Origin: Sessilibacter corallicola | Lineage (GTDB): Bacteria; Pseudomonadota; Gammaproteobacteria; Pseudomonadales; Cellvibrionaceae | Assembly (NCBI RefSeq): GCF_021290925.1 | Contig: NZ_JAJSLX010000002.1 | Location: 1,046,235 to 1,110,234, forward strand | DNA length: 64,000 nt | Reading direction: 5' to 3' | Shown here: positions 18,840 to 26,500 of the stretch, one piece after another | Layout: every line of letters starts with the position of its first letter | Numbering within the stretch: position 1 is the stretch's first letter | Translations under genes and position numbers: made by a program | Notes under the pieces: generated by a model | Database searches by the model: none | What the model was told of the DNA's origin: nothing | Seen by the model: the letters and a program-made list of their open reading frames with translations, nothing else

Positions 18840-20078
18840 ATGGCTCTCACAGACACTCAAGTTCGCAATGCTACAGCGGAAGATAAAGACAAATGGTTAT
18901 CCGATGCTAACGGGCTACGCTTGCTGGTAAAGCGCAATGGCAGTAAATACTGGCGCCTTAAATATCGATTCCTTGGTAAACAGAAAACCTTGGCTATTGG
19001 TGTTTATCCCGAAATTAGCTTAAAAGAGGCTCGCCAACTTACCGCACAAGCACGCAATCAAATTGAAAGTGGGATTGATCCAAGCGAACACCGCAAGTCA
19101 GAGAAGATAAGTGCAAGGGAGAATGCCGGTAATCTGTTTTCTCAAATAACAAAAGACTGGTGGAACCATCAAAAAGGCACTTGGAAGCCAGACCACGCTA
19201 ACCGCGTCTTATTACGTTTAGAACAAAATGCCTTCCCTTTAATTGGTAACAAACCAATTACAGAAATACGCCCCCAAGAAATTATTAAAATTGCTCGTTT
19301 AACAGAAGATCGTGGTGCACCAGATGTTGCACAGCGTGTACTTCAAGATATTCGAAGAGTGTTTAGGTATGCGGTACAGCACGGACTTCTAGAAACTAAT
19401 CCAGCTTCTGAGCTGCAAGGAATATTAAAAGGTCGGAAAACCGAACACAGAGCATCACTACCACGTGAAGAATTACCGCTATTTTTAAAGGCTTTATCTG
19501 AATATCAGACTAAAGGGCGAAAACTTACACAGTTTGCTATTGAGCTTTTAATTTTAACTTTTGTTCGCCCTGGTGAGCTTCGTGGTGCTATGTGGGAAGA
19601 ATTTGATCTTGAAGAGCGAGTTTGGCGCATTCCCGGTGAACGAATGAAAATGGGTACAGACCATATTGTTCCTTTATCTTACCAAGCCTTAATAATTATC
19701 GAAGAAATACGTTCGATTTCTGGCGCCTACCCTTTGTTATTTCCCTCGGAAAGAAACCGGTCTCAACCTATGTCAGACAACACAATGAGGCGAGCAATTT
19801 TTAAACTTGGTTATGACGGTAACGAAGAGGGTAAAAGTAAAGCTAACCCTCATGGCTTCCGTGCTACCGCCTCATCTATTTTAAATGAAACCGGATTTAA
19901 TCCCGATGCTATCGAACGGCAGTTATCTCACATGGAAAGGAACGCTGTTAGGGGTGCATACACACACCACGCTAAATATTTAGACGAACGAAAAGAGTTA
20001 ATGCAATGGTGGGCCGATTATTTAGACAGTCTTAAAAACCCTGGTGTAGTAGTACCAATCTTCTCACAACAGGGTTAA
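18840..20078 (+). CDS. int: Tyrosine-type site-specific integrase (P4 integrase family)
   Basis: 412 residues. An N-terminal DUF4102-type arm-binding domain ('LTDTQVRNATAEDKDKWLSD', 'LAIGVYPEISLKEAR'), a core-binding SAM-like domain, and a catalytic domain with Arg in 'FVRPGELRG' (about residue 242), His-x-x-Arg in 'HGFRA' (about 338), His in 'QLSHMERN' and Tyr in 'RGAYTHH' (about 374). It recombines attP with the 3' end of tRNA-Leu. All catalytic residues are present, so the element may still excise. Lies 163 bases inside attL. Confidence 0.93.
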   Translation: MALTDTQVRNATAEDKDKWLSDANGLRLLVKRNGSKYWRLKYRFLGKQKTLAIGVYPEISLKEARQLTAQARNQIESGIDPSEHRKSEKISARENAGNLFSQITKDWWNHQKGTWKPDHANRVLLRLEQNAFPLIGNKPITEIRPQEIIKIARLTEDRGAPDVAQRVLQDIRRVFRYAVQHGLLETNPASELQGILKGRKTEHRASLPREELPLFLKALSEYQTKGRKLTQFAIELLILTFVRPGELRGAMWEEFDLEERVWRIPGERMKMGTDHIVPLSYQALIIIEEIRSISGAYPLLFPSERNRSQPMSDNTMRRAIFKLGYDGNEEGKSKANPHGFRATASSILNETGFNPDAIERQLSHMERNAVRGAYTHHAKYLDERKELMQWWADYLDSLKNPGVVVPIFSQQG

Positions 20079-20169
20079 CAAGTTTTCAAGCCTAGGGTAG
20101 CTCCTGAAAGGGCGAGCACCCACTCGCCTTGGCTTGAATCTAATTATGGGTTCCGTAGGGGTACGGATA

Positions 20170-21399
20170 ATGAAGGTATACAACCGGCTTTTTGAGCCTT
20201 CGGAGTTTCAAAAAATTATTGAAGGGTTAGAAAGTCATACCTTTGATGAAGAAACAATACCGAGTGATTTAATTAATATATTGGAGCGAAAGGTTTTACA
20301 CAAAATTGCTTCTGAACTCGAAAAATACGAAATAAAAATAGATGCCACCACTTTAGATTTTCATCAATTAAAAAATATTTCTGGTGCTATAAAAAGTAGA
20401 TACGACAGTGATTTGACTGAGGATACGGACTATTTACTTACCATGTATAGCGCTCTCGTTCGTTTACTCAATGTAATTGAAGCGTTTAAAAGTAAAAATG
20501 TTAACGAAGGAATTGTTCATTTATTGGGTATTTCTGAAGTACTTCTACGAACACACAAAGTTGAATCGCCTAAAAATTTTCCGTCAGGCAGCTATAACCT
20601 TTTATCAAGCGAGATTCCAGAAATTGGTGATATGGCCGGAAGCACAACAGAAGGCCAGTTAGCCCAAATTATCCAAAAGGCTCGCAATATTTGGGTTGAT
20701 GATGAAGGTCACTATCCAGAATGGAAGCATGAACAGGCAGCGCGGCTAAAGAATTCATACAGTTTTGTTTTTCAGTACGCTAATAGATATGAAAATGAAA
20801 GTCGAGCAAAACAGTTTCAGACACCTGAAGCCCCCCTAGCTTATTTGGACTGCCAATTACCGGACTATTGGGTATTGAAATTCGTTCGAGACTACCGCTC
20901 AAGCTGTAAGTTGGATGAACGCCTTCCTAAATCACATATATTCTCAGCCTTTGCTATTTATAACGCTTTTTACGCATTAGCTGATGTCTGGCATAAGGAA
21001 TATCATGACGAAACGCTTGATGATAAATATACCAGAATCTACTACGGCGAAGCGCAAGGCTTCTTAAGCAAGGCTCTAAAATACAAGACAGAAGAAGAGC
21101 AAGATAATTTATTTGAAGAGAAGCAAGCAGCAGCGCTAAGTAAATCCCAAAGTAATAAAGCTAAACAAAGAAACCGTTGGAGAGACCCTGTAGCAACTAG
21201 GATTGAAGAACTTTTCAGCGCGGACATTAAAACAAATATGGATGTTGGCAACGTCAAGCTAGCTCGTCGATGGTGGTCAGAATTAAATGATATTCGTATA
21301 GAAATTGATGGGGCTGGTTGGCAATATCAAGAACAAGCAACTGACCATATAAAAAGGGTAATATCCAAACTTAAGAAAAAAATTAGCACTGAAGTATAA
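20170..21399 (+). CDS. Unknown 409-aa satellite protein
   Basis: Not recognised. ATG 20170 has AGGGGT 8 bases before it; an earlier TTG at 20134 adds 12 residues without support. The protein is soluble, helical and acidic at the start, with no signal peptide, membrane segment or nucleotide motif. A Lys/Gln-rich charged stretch ('EEEQDNLFEEKQAAALSKSQSNKAKQRNRWRDP') precedes the C-terminal part, which has Trp-rich 'RRWWSELNDIRIEIDGAGW'. It sits between integrase and alpA, a position often used for satellite cargo or accessory regulators. Function unknown. Confidence 0.75.
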   Translation: MKVYNRLFEPSEFQKIIEGLESHTFDEETIPSDLINILERKVLHKIASELEKYEIKIDATTLDFHQLKNISGAIKSRYDSDLTEDTDYLLTMYSALVRLLNVIEAFKSKNVNEGIVHLLGISEVLLRTHKVESPKNFPSGSYNLLSSEIPEIGDMAGSTTEGQLAQIIQKARNIWVDDEGHYPEWKHEQAARLKNSYSFVFQYANRYENESRAKQFQTPEAPLAYLDCQLPDYWVLKFVRDYRSSCKLDERLPKSHIFSAFAIYNAFYALADVWHKEYHDETLDDKYTRIYYGEAQGFLSKALKYKTEEEQDNLFEEKQAAALSKSQSNKAKQRNRWRDPVATRIEELFSADIKTNMDVGNVKLARRWWSELNDIRIEIDGAGWQYQEQATDHIKRVISKLKKKISTEV

Positions 21400-21530
21400 A
21401 ATACTAATCTCATAAAATGTTTTAGCCGGTTAAAACATGTTTTAACCAGGCTCAAACATCGTCACATCATAACTATTGTAAGAACATATTCTCACTCCGT
21501 TAACTATCGTTATTGTCATTGAGGTGAGTT

Positions 21531-21800
21531 ATGTCTAAATCCAAATATCAAATAATTCTTCTTCGCCGTGCTGATGCACTAAAGCGTTTTGGTGCCAAAA
21601 GCACTTGGTTTCATGACCGTGTTAAAGCCGGTTTACTTCCTCCTCCTGTTTCGTTGGGCGTTCGTGCTAAGGGTTGGCCCGAACACGAATTAGATCAAGT
21701 ACTCGCCTTTATGGTGGCGGGTAAATCTGACGATGATATTCGTACGTTGGTTAATCACTTGGTTGAGAAGCGTCAACAACTCACCAAAGGAGTAGCCTAA
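21531..21800 (+). CDS. alpA: AlpA-family transcriptional regulator
   Basis: 89 residues with the AlpA/MerR-like winged helix pattern: 'ILLRRADALKRFGAKSTWFHDRVKAGLLPPPVSLGVRAKGWPEHELDQVLAFMVAG'. AlpA proteins in P4-like satellites and PICIs activate early genes or excision. GAGG ribosome site 7 bases before the ATG. The stop shares one base with the start of the next gene (TAATG), so the pair is coupled. Confidence 0.85.
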   Translation: MSKSKYQIILLRRADALKRFGAKSTWFHDRVKAGLLPPPVSLGVRAKGWPEHELDQVLAFMVAGKSDDDIRTLVNHLVEKRQQLTKGVA

Positions 21801-22117
21801 TGAATCCCTCACCAACTGCGTTTAAATCTGCCGCTGAATTTAAATTACACATGCCTAATTCCGTGCTCAAAAGCGATGCATTTAAAGACGCTTTTAATCA
21901 CATGGAAGCTTTCAATAAAGCTCGTAATTTTGTTGTTGCCTTTGTTTGGAGTGATCACGCATGGATCGTCTGTTACGACGATACCACCAGTGAAGACATT
22001 CAAATTCCGCCTGGTCGTCTTAATTCCTTCTACCATGCAGCTCATGTTGGTAACACTTTTGTTCATGTTGAAGGGCGACCAAGACGCACTTACTCGTGCT
22101 CAAATACAGGGATTTAA
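21800..22117 (+). CDS. Unknown 105-aa protein coupled to AlpA
   Basis: Not recognised. Starts within the alpA stop (TAATG). It has 'NFVVAFVWSDHAWIVCYDDTTSEDI' and a C-terminal 'GRPRRTYSCSNTGI'. No membrane segments or signal. Its tight coupling to alpA and place before the replication region suggest an early satellite function, which is only inference. Confidence 0.65.
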   Translation: MNPSPTAFKSAAEFKLHMPNSVLKSDAFKDAFNHMEAFNKARNFVVAFVWSDHAWIVCYDDTTSEDIQIPPGRLNSFYHAAHVGNTFVHVEGRPRRTYSCSNTGI

Positions 22118-22389
22118 GCGACACCGCAGCGCGGCAAAAACTCAATGCAGTTACGCACCCCTTACTTTTTTCATTGCTTACGTTGCTTAGATTGCTTTTT
22201 AGCACTTAAATCGTTGATTTTTATAGATAAAAATCTAAGCAATGTAGCTTGCTTACACAAAATCGCCATTGCTTTTAAGCAATTGTAGGCCACAAAAATC
22301 ACCGTAATCGATGCGTTTTTAAGCGCGCTCCAGCATTTTGGCGCAATCGTTCTTGGTTTTTATGGGGATTGGGGCGACAGGTAAACACT
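22118..22389. other. Candidate replication origin with 9-bp iterons
   Basis: This gene-free stretch just before the primase holds TTGCTTA repeats: 22174 and 22183 (9 bases apart, with a shorter TTGCTT at 22192), 22249, and inverted TAAGCAA at 22236 and 22276. The segments 22178-22195 and 22232-22248 form an inverted repeat around an AT-rich loop. The same 9-base-spaced repeats occur inverted at 30131-30162. P4 has its origin and its second cis site (crr) with shared iterons recognised by the alpha primase; a similar role is proposed here. Confidence 0.5.
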
Positions 22390-25242
22390 ATGTATGATTC
22401 TGTATTAAAACAACTTCAATCTGCTGGTCTTTTGCTGGATTCATTCGAGGCAGATACCAACAGCATTGTTCGTGTTCAGGTAGACGGTGACACAGGTAAA
22501 AAGCGTTCCGGTTGGTATCGTGTTTTTAGTGTGATCAGTAAGGCGGGTAATACGTATTACGTCGGCTCTTACGGCAACTGGAAAAATCCAGCGTTACCAG
22601 AAAAAGGCGCAAACATTGAATACGACGGCAAAACCTTAAGTGAAGAAGACAAGGCAGCTATTAAACAAAAGCAGCGACAAGCTCAACAATCGGCTGATCG
22701 TGAACGCAAAGCGAAACAACAAAACGCGGCTAAACGCGCTGCTGATATTTGGCAAAAATTACCTAAACAGGGACGTTCCGATTACCTTAATCGTAAAAAG
22801 GTTGCCGCCTTTGAACTAGGTTTTTCGCGCGGTTCTGTGGTTGTTCCGGTAAGAAAGGTTAACGGTGACTTAGTAGGTTTGCAGTTTATTGCGTCAGACG
22901 GTACCAAGAAATTCTTAACCGGCACACCCAAAGGCGGTGCTATGCACGTATTGGGTGATATTGCCCAAAGCCAGACCGTAATCATTGCAGAAGGCTACGC
23001 CACCGCCGCAAGTTTGCACATGGCCACGCAATTACCGGTTGTGATTGCCTTTGATGCAGGCAACTTGCCCAAGGTCACCACCGCGCTACGCAAAGCTTTT
23101 GCGAAGGTAATGGTAATTATTGCCGCCGATGACGACACTACCGGTATTCAATACGCGCACAAGGCTGCAAGTCTTGCCGCTGGTAATGTCGTTGTACCCA
23201 GCTTTACTCAGTGCCCACCGCCCAACACCAAAAAAGCCTATTCAGACTTTAACGATCTGCACGTGCAACTTGGGCTTGAAGCCGTGGCCACGCAAATTAA
23301 TGGCGCCATTCAGTCTTGGCAGCACCCCAATAAAGATGACCCCAATCAACAGCACCAACAACCGCAAAACGCGGTATCAAATGCACACATTGCAGACGAC
23401 AACCCACCGCCGGATGATCGACAACTGAACGCCGGTTACGTGATTCGTGATGGTGGTGTCTATTGGGTTAATCCCGACAGCGACGACGGTGAAAGTCTAT
23501 TTTGGATTTGTGGCCATCTAGAAGTGCTTGCCCTTGCGCGTACCAGTGAGCGAACCGAGTGGAGCGTTATGTTGGTCTTTCACGACCGCGACAATCAACG
23601 CTGCGAGCTGTGCATACCTATGCGCTTATTTGCGTCTGATCGTGGTGCCAAGGTGCTTGAAGAACTCTACAGCCGTGGCCTGGCCGTAGACAGCCACCGT
23701 AACAGCAAAAATCGTGTTCTCGATTACCTGCAAAAAGCCTCTCGTGTTACTACCAAACGAATGCGCCTTGTTAATCGTATGGGCTGGCACGGCAGCGCTT
23801 ATATGTCACCGGTTGGTGTTATTGGTGATAGTGATGAACCCATGCATTACTACAGCGAGCGCACCTGTTTAAACCGCGCTCAAGTCACCGGCAGTTTACA
23901 AGGCTGGCAAGACAATATTGCCCGTTATTGCACAGGTAATCCGGTATTAATGTTTGCGGTATCCATTGCCTTTACTGGCCCATTGTTAGAGTGGGTAGGT
24001 TATAAAACCTTGGGTTTTCACATGCTGGGTAATTCCAGCCTAGGCAAAAGCTCGTTATCGGTGGTGGCAGGTTCTGTGTGTGGTGCACCTAATTACGTGC
24101 ACACATGGAATACCACCTCAGCGGCGTTAGAATCCACAGCATCAGCACACAGTGATTCCATTTTAATTCTTGATGAAATCAACCAAGCCGACCCCTTTAG
24201 CGTTGGCCATACTGTTTATCAATTAGGAAACGAAGAAGGTAAAGCCCGTGCAACCGATACCGGTAGCAGTACGCGCACCCAACACAAATGGCGTTTAGTC
24301 TGGTTAAGTAACGGTGAGCGCTCTTTGAAGGAAATTCAAAACCGCGTGGGTAAAATTACCGAAGCAGGTCAAGAAATGCGTTTATTGCACATTCGCGCTG
24401 ATTTACACACCAACGAAAAAGAACGTGCCAGCAAAGGCATTTATCAAAACCTACACGCCTTTGCAAACGGTGCTGCCTTATCAGAACACTTAAAAAAACA
24501 AGCCACTAAAAACCACGGCCACGCCTTTCAAGCGTTTATTCAATGGTTAACCTCTGCAACACCAGAAGAGCGCAGCAAGGTTGCTGCGTATTTAGATCGC
24601 ATGGTTATGGAGTTTGAAAGGCAGCACCTAACCAATGCTGCCAGTGGGCAAGCAAGGCGTGCCGCTATGGGTTTTGCGTTGGTAGGTGAATGCGGTGAAT
24701 TAGCCACCATGCAAGGCATTACCGGATGGCAAAAAGGCGAGGCTCGTGCTGCGGCGTCGATGCTGTTTAAAAACTTCTTAGCCGACCGTGGGGGCGAAGG
24801 TAACGCAGAAGACCGCGCTATACTCGAACAAATTACCATGCTACTGCAAACCAAAGCAGAATCTAACTTTACCCGTTGGGACAAAGAAGAGCCGTCAGTT
24901 GATACCCATCAGCCGCGCAGCATGACTCGTTGGGGATTTCGGAAAATTGAAGAAAACCACACCTATGGCGAGCAGTCTTATAGCGAAGAAGAACTGTATA
25001 TTTTTAAAGAAGTATTCCGCAAAGAAATTTGCAAAGACCTAGACTACAAACGCGCCTGTGAACTCTTAAAAAAACGTGGTGCGCTAATTACCAGTAAAGG
25101 CAAAGGAAATCTTTACCAAAAAGTATTACCTGGTACCGGCAGCCGCCAAACCCAAGTGTATTTTATTAAAATGTCTGCCTTGCAAGATGTGCTCAACGAA
25201 AATGACGACAATAAACCCGACGATATAGAAGGCGTTGCCTAA
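22390..25242 (+). CDS. Satellite replication protein: Toprim primase plus DUF927-type helicase
   Basis: 950 residues from ATG 22390 (a TTG 21 bases earlier is possible). The N-terminus carries a Lys/Gln-rich linker and a Toprim domain with 'VIIAEGYATAASL' (about residues 197-209) and 'VIIAADDD'. The C-terminal part has a DUF927-like P-loop domain: Walker A 'GNSSLGKSS' (about 546) and Walker B 'ILILDEIN' (about 591), followed by an Arg-rich sensor region. It is organised like the P4 alpha protein and related satellite primase-helicases that unwind and prime at an iteron origin. No zinc-finger is evident at the N-terminus. The last 4 bases overlap the convergent small gene. Confidence 0.85.
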   Translation: MYDSVLKQLQSAGLLLDSFEADTNSIVRVQVDGDTGKKRSGWYRVFSVISKAGNTYYVGSYGNWKNPALPEKGANIEYDGKTLSEEDKAAIKQKQRQAQQSADRERKAKQQNAAKRAADIWQKLPKQGRSDYLNRKKVAAFELGFSRGSVVVPVRKVNGDLVGLQFIASDGTKKFLTGTPKGGAMHVLGDIAQSQTVIIAEGYATAASLHMATQLPVVIAFDAGNLPKVTTALRKAFAKVMVIIAADDDTTGIQYAHKAASLAAGNVVVPSFTQCPPPNTKKAYSDFNDLHVQLGLEAVATQINGAIQSWQHPNKDDPNQQHQQPQNAVSNAHIADDNPPPDDRQLNAGYVIRDGGVYWVNPDSDDGESLFWICGHLEVLALARTSERTEWSVMLVFHDRDNQRCELCIPMRLFASDRGAKVLEELYSRGLAVDSHRNSKNRVLDYLQKASRVTTKRMRLVNRMGWHGSAYMSPVGVIGDSDEPMHYYSERTCLNRAQVTGSLQGWQDNIARYCTGNPVLMFAVSIAFTGPLLEWVGYKTLGFHMLGNSSLGKSSLSVVAGSVCGAPNYVHTWNTTSAALESTASAHSDSILILDEINQADPFSVGHTVYQLGNEEGKARATDTGSSTRTQHKWRLVWLSNGERSLKEIQNRVGKITEAGQEMRLLHIRADLHTNEKERASKGIYQNLHAFANGAALSEHLKKQATKNHGHAFQAFIQWLTSATPEERSKVAAYLDRMVMEFERQHLTNAASGQARRAAMGFALVGECGELATMQGITGWQKGEARAAASMLFKNFLADRGGEGNAEDRAILEQITMLLQTKAESNFTRWDKEEPSVDTHQPRSMTRWGFRKIEENHTYGEQSYSEEELYIFKEVFRKEICKDLDYKRACELLKKRGALITSKGKGNLYQKVLPGTGSRQTQVYFIKMSALQDVLNENDDNKPDDIEGVA

Positions 25243-25529
25243 CGTTTAATGGCCACCACGTTATCAACGTCATTCCAATTACACTTTAATAACTGAGCGG
25301 CACTACCATCAAGGATTTGAACCGGAAAAACACACCGCTCTTTATTGCGATCGTTAAACGCCTGAAGATAACCGGCCAAGTACACCTCAAATTCTTGCTC
25401 GGTTAAATGCGGCCTTAATGATTCCGGTTCCACCATCCGTTGGCCTTCGGGTGCTGATATAGAAATCATGTGCTCGTAATCAATATAACAATAACAATAG
25501 CCCGTTACTTTTACGCTGCCTAACTGCAT
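25239..25529 (-). CDS. Small unknown protein, paralog 1 of 3
   Basis: 96 residues, not recognised. Shares with the next gene the segment 'LTEQEFEVYLAGYLQAFNDRNKERCVFP' and 'GSAAQLLK.NW.DV.NVVAI', and even the ribosome site CAGGTGATGTT before ATG, so the pair arose by tandem duplication. No membrane segments. Convergent with the primase (4-base overlap) and probably in one transcript with the two similar genes upstream. Confidence 0.7.
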   Translation of the reverse strand: MQLGSVKVTGYCYCYIDYEHMISISAPEGQRMVEPESLRPHLTEQEFEVYLAGYLQAFNDRNKERCVFPVQILDGSAAQLLKCNWNDVDNVVAIKR

Positions 25530-25550
25530 AACATCACCTGTATTGATTAA

Positions 25551-25847
25551 TTAACTTTCCGTGCGAATAGCCACCACGTTATTAACATCATCCCAATTAC
25601 GCTTTAATAGCTGAGCGGCACTACCATTAAGAATTTGCGATGGAAAAACACACCGCTCTTTATTGCGGTCATTAAACCCTTGAATATAACCCGCCAAATA
25701 CACCTCAAATTCTTGCTCGGTTAAATACGGCTTTAATAATTCCGGTCGTAGCTTTTGATCGCCCTCAGCGCTGGTAACAGAAATTAAACTGTCTGCACTC
25801 GTCAAACTAAGATGAAAAGCGGTAATCTCAAAAGTACCCAATTGCAT
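25551..25847 (-). CDS. Small unknown protein, paralog 2 of 3
   Basis: 98 residues, more than half identical to paralog 1 over the C-terminal half, with divergent N-termini ('MQLGTFEITAFHLSLTS' against 'MQLGSVKVTGYCYCYID'). The conserved core 'YLAGYIQGFNDRNK' is shared by all three. It is separated from paralog 1 by 21 bases. Conserved core with variable ends is the pattern of proteins that bind different partners, but no function can be assigned. Confidence 0.7.
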   Translation of the reverse strand: MQLGTFEITAFHLSLTSADSLISVTSAEGDQKLRPELLKPYLTEQEFEVYLAGYIQGFNDRNKERCVFPSQILNGSAAQLLKRNWDDVNNVVAIRTES

Positions 25848-25882
25848 AACATCACCTGCGTATTAAATGCGTTAAAAGAACC

Positions 25883-26116
25883 CTACTCAACCAAGGCGAC
25901 ACCCGGCGTAAAATCCCAATCTTGTGGTTTGTTTTTATCGTTCATCGACTGCAAATAACCGATTAAAAAAATCATACGTGAACGGTTATCCATCGATTCC
26001 AAAAACTCAGCCGGTTCTTTTACTTCCTTGCCATCATCAGACTCGACAATGACAGCGCCAATTTTATTGACCAAATCAAACTGAATACCGGTTAATGCAA
26101 ATTCCTTCTTGTTCAT
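25883..26116 (-). CDS. Small unknown protein, paralog 3 of 3
   Basis: 77 residues, a distant relative of the two genes downstream: 'FLIGYLQSMNDKNKP' aligns with 'YLAGYLQAFNDRNKE'. Acidic. AGAGG ribosome site 6 bases before ATG. It is first in the minus-strand trio and faces the HTH gene across a 145-base divergent promoter region, which may be the HTH operator. Confidence 0.65.
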   Translation of the reverse strand: MNKKEFALTGIQFDLVNKIGAVIVESDDGKEVKEPAEFLESMDNRSRMIFLIGYLQSMNDKNKPQDWDFTPGVALVE

Positions 26117-26261
26117 GGCTGACCTCTGTTATTTGCTGAGTTACTGTCTAATTTGATAACATTCTTAACTTTCCAACGGTTGAGCGTAATATTACAGCGG
26201 TCGTTTGCTGTTTACAACATTTTATAGCTCTAAATAGAAATTAAATTACGGTTGTGTGGGT

Positions 26262-26486
26262 ATGAATGCTAAACAGTGCCGAATGGCTAGGGCTGGATTA
26301 GATTGGTCGGGTAAGTTTCTGGCCGAGCAAGCTGGAGTTAGGCATGCGACGGTCTCAGCCTTTGAGAAGGGCGGAGCTGCGTTAACAACTACGGTTGATA
26401 AAATGAAACACGCTTTATTGGAAACTGGAAGGGTACGATTTGATGGTGACAACGGTGTATTTGTAGATGACGTAAATCAGGTCTAG
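26262..26486 (+). CDS. Small HTH (XRE-like) regulator next to NACHT gene
   Basis: 74 residues from ATG 26262 (GTG 26256 also possible). A lambda-repressor-like helix-turn-helix: 'CRMARAGLDWSGKFLAEQAGVRHATVSAFEKGGAALTTTVDKMKHAL'. It ends 14 bases before the stop of the convergent NACHT gene. A broken homolog lies in the same place and orientation beside the second NACHT gene (15-base gap), so the two genes form a conserved module. It probably controls the divergent small-gene trio and perhaps the NACHT gene; inferred. Confidence 0.8.
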   Translation: MNAKQCRMARAGLDWSGKFLAEQAGVRHATVSAFEKGGAALTTTVDKMKHALLETGRVRFDGDNGVFVDDVNQV

Positions 26487-26500
26487 TACCAAAATAAGCC

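Noticed and set aside
20477..20662. 61-codon plus-strand frame within the 409-aa gene
   Set aside because: Alternate frame of a longer gene with a good start site.
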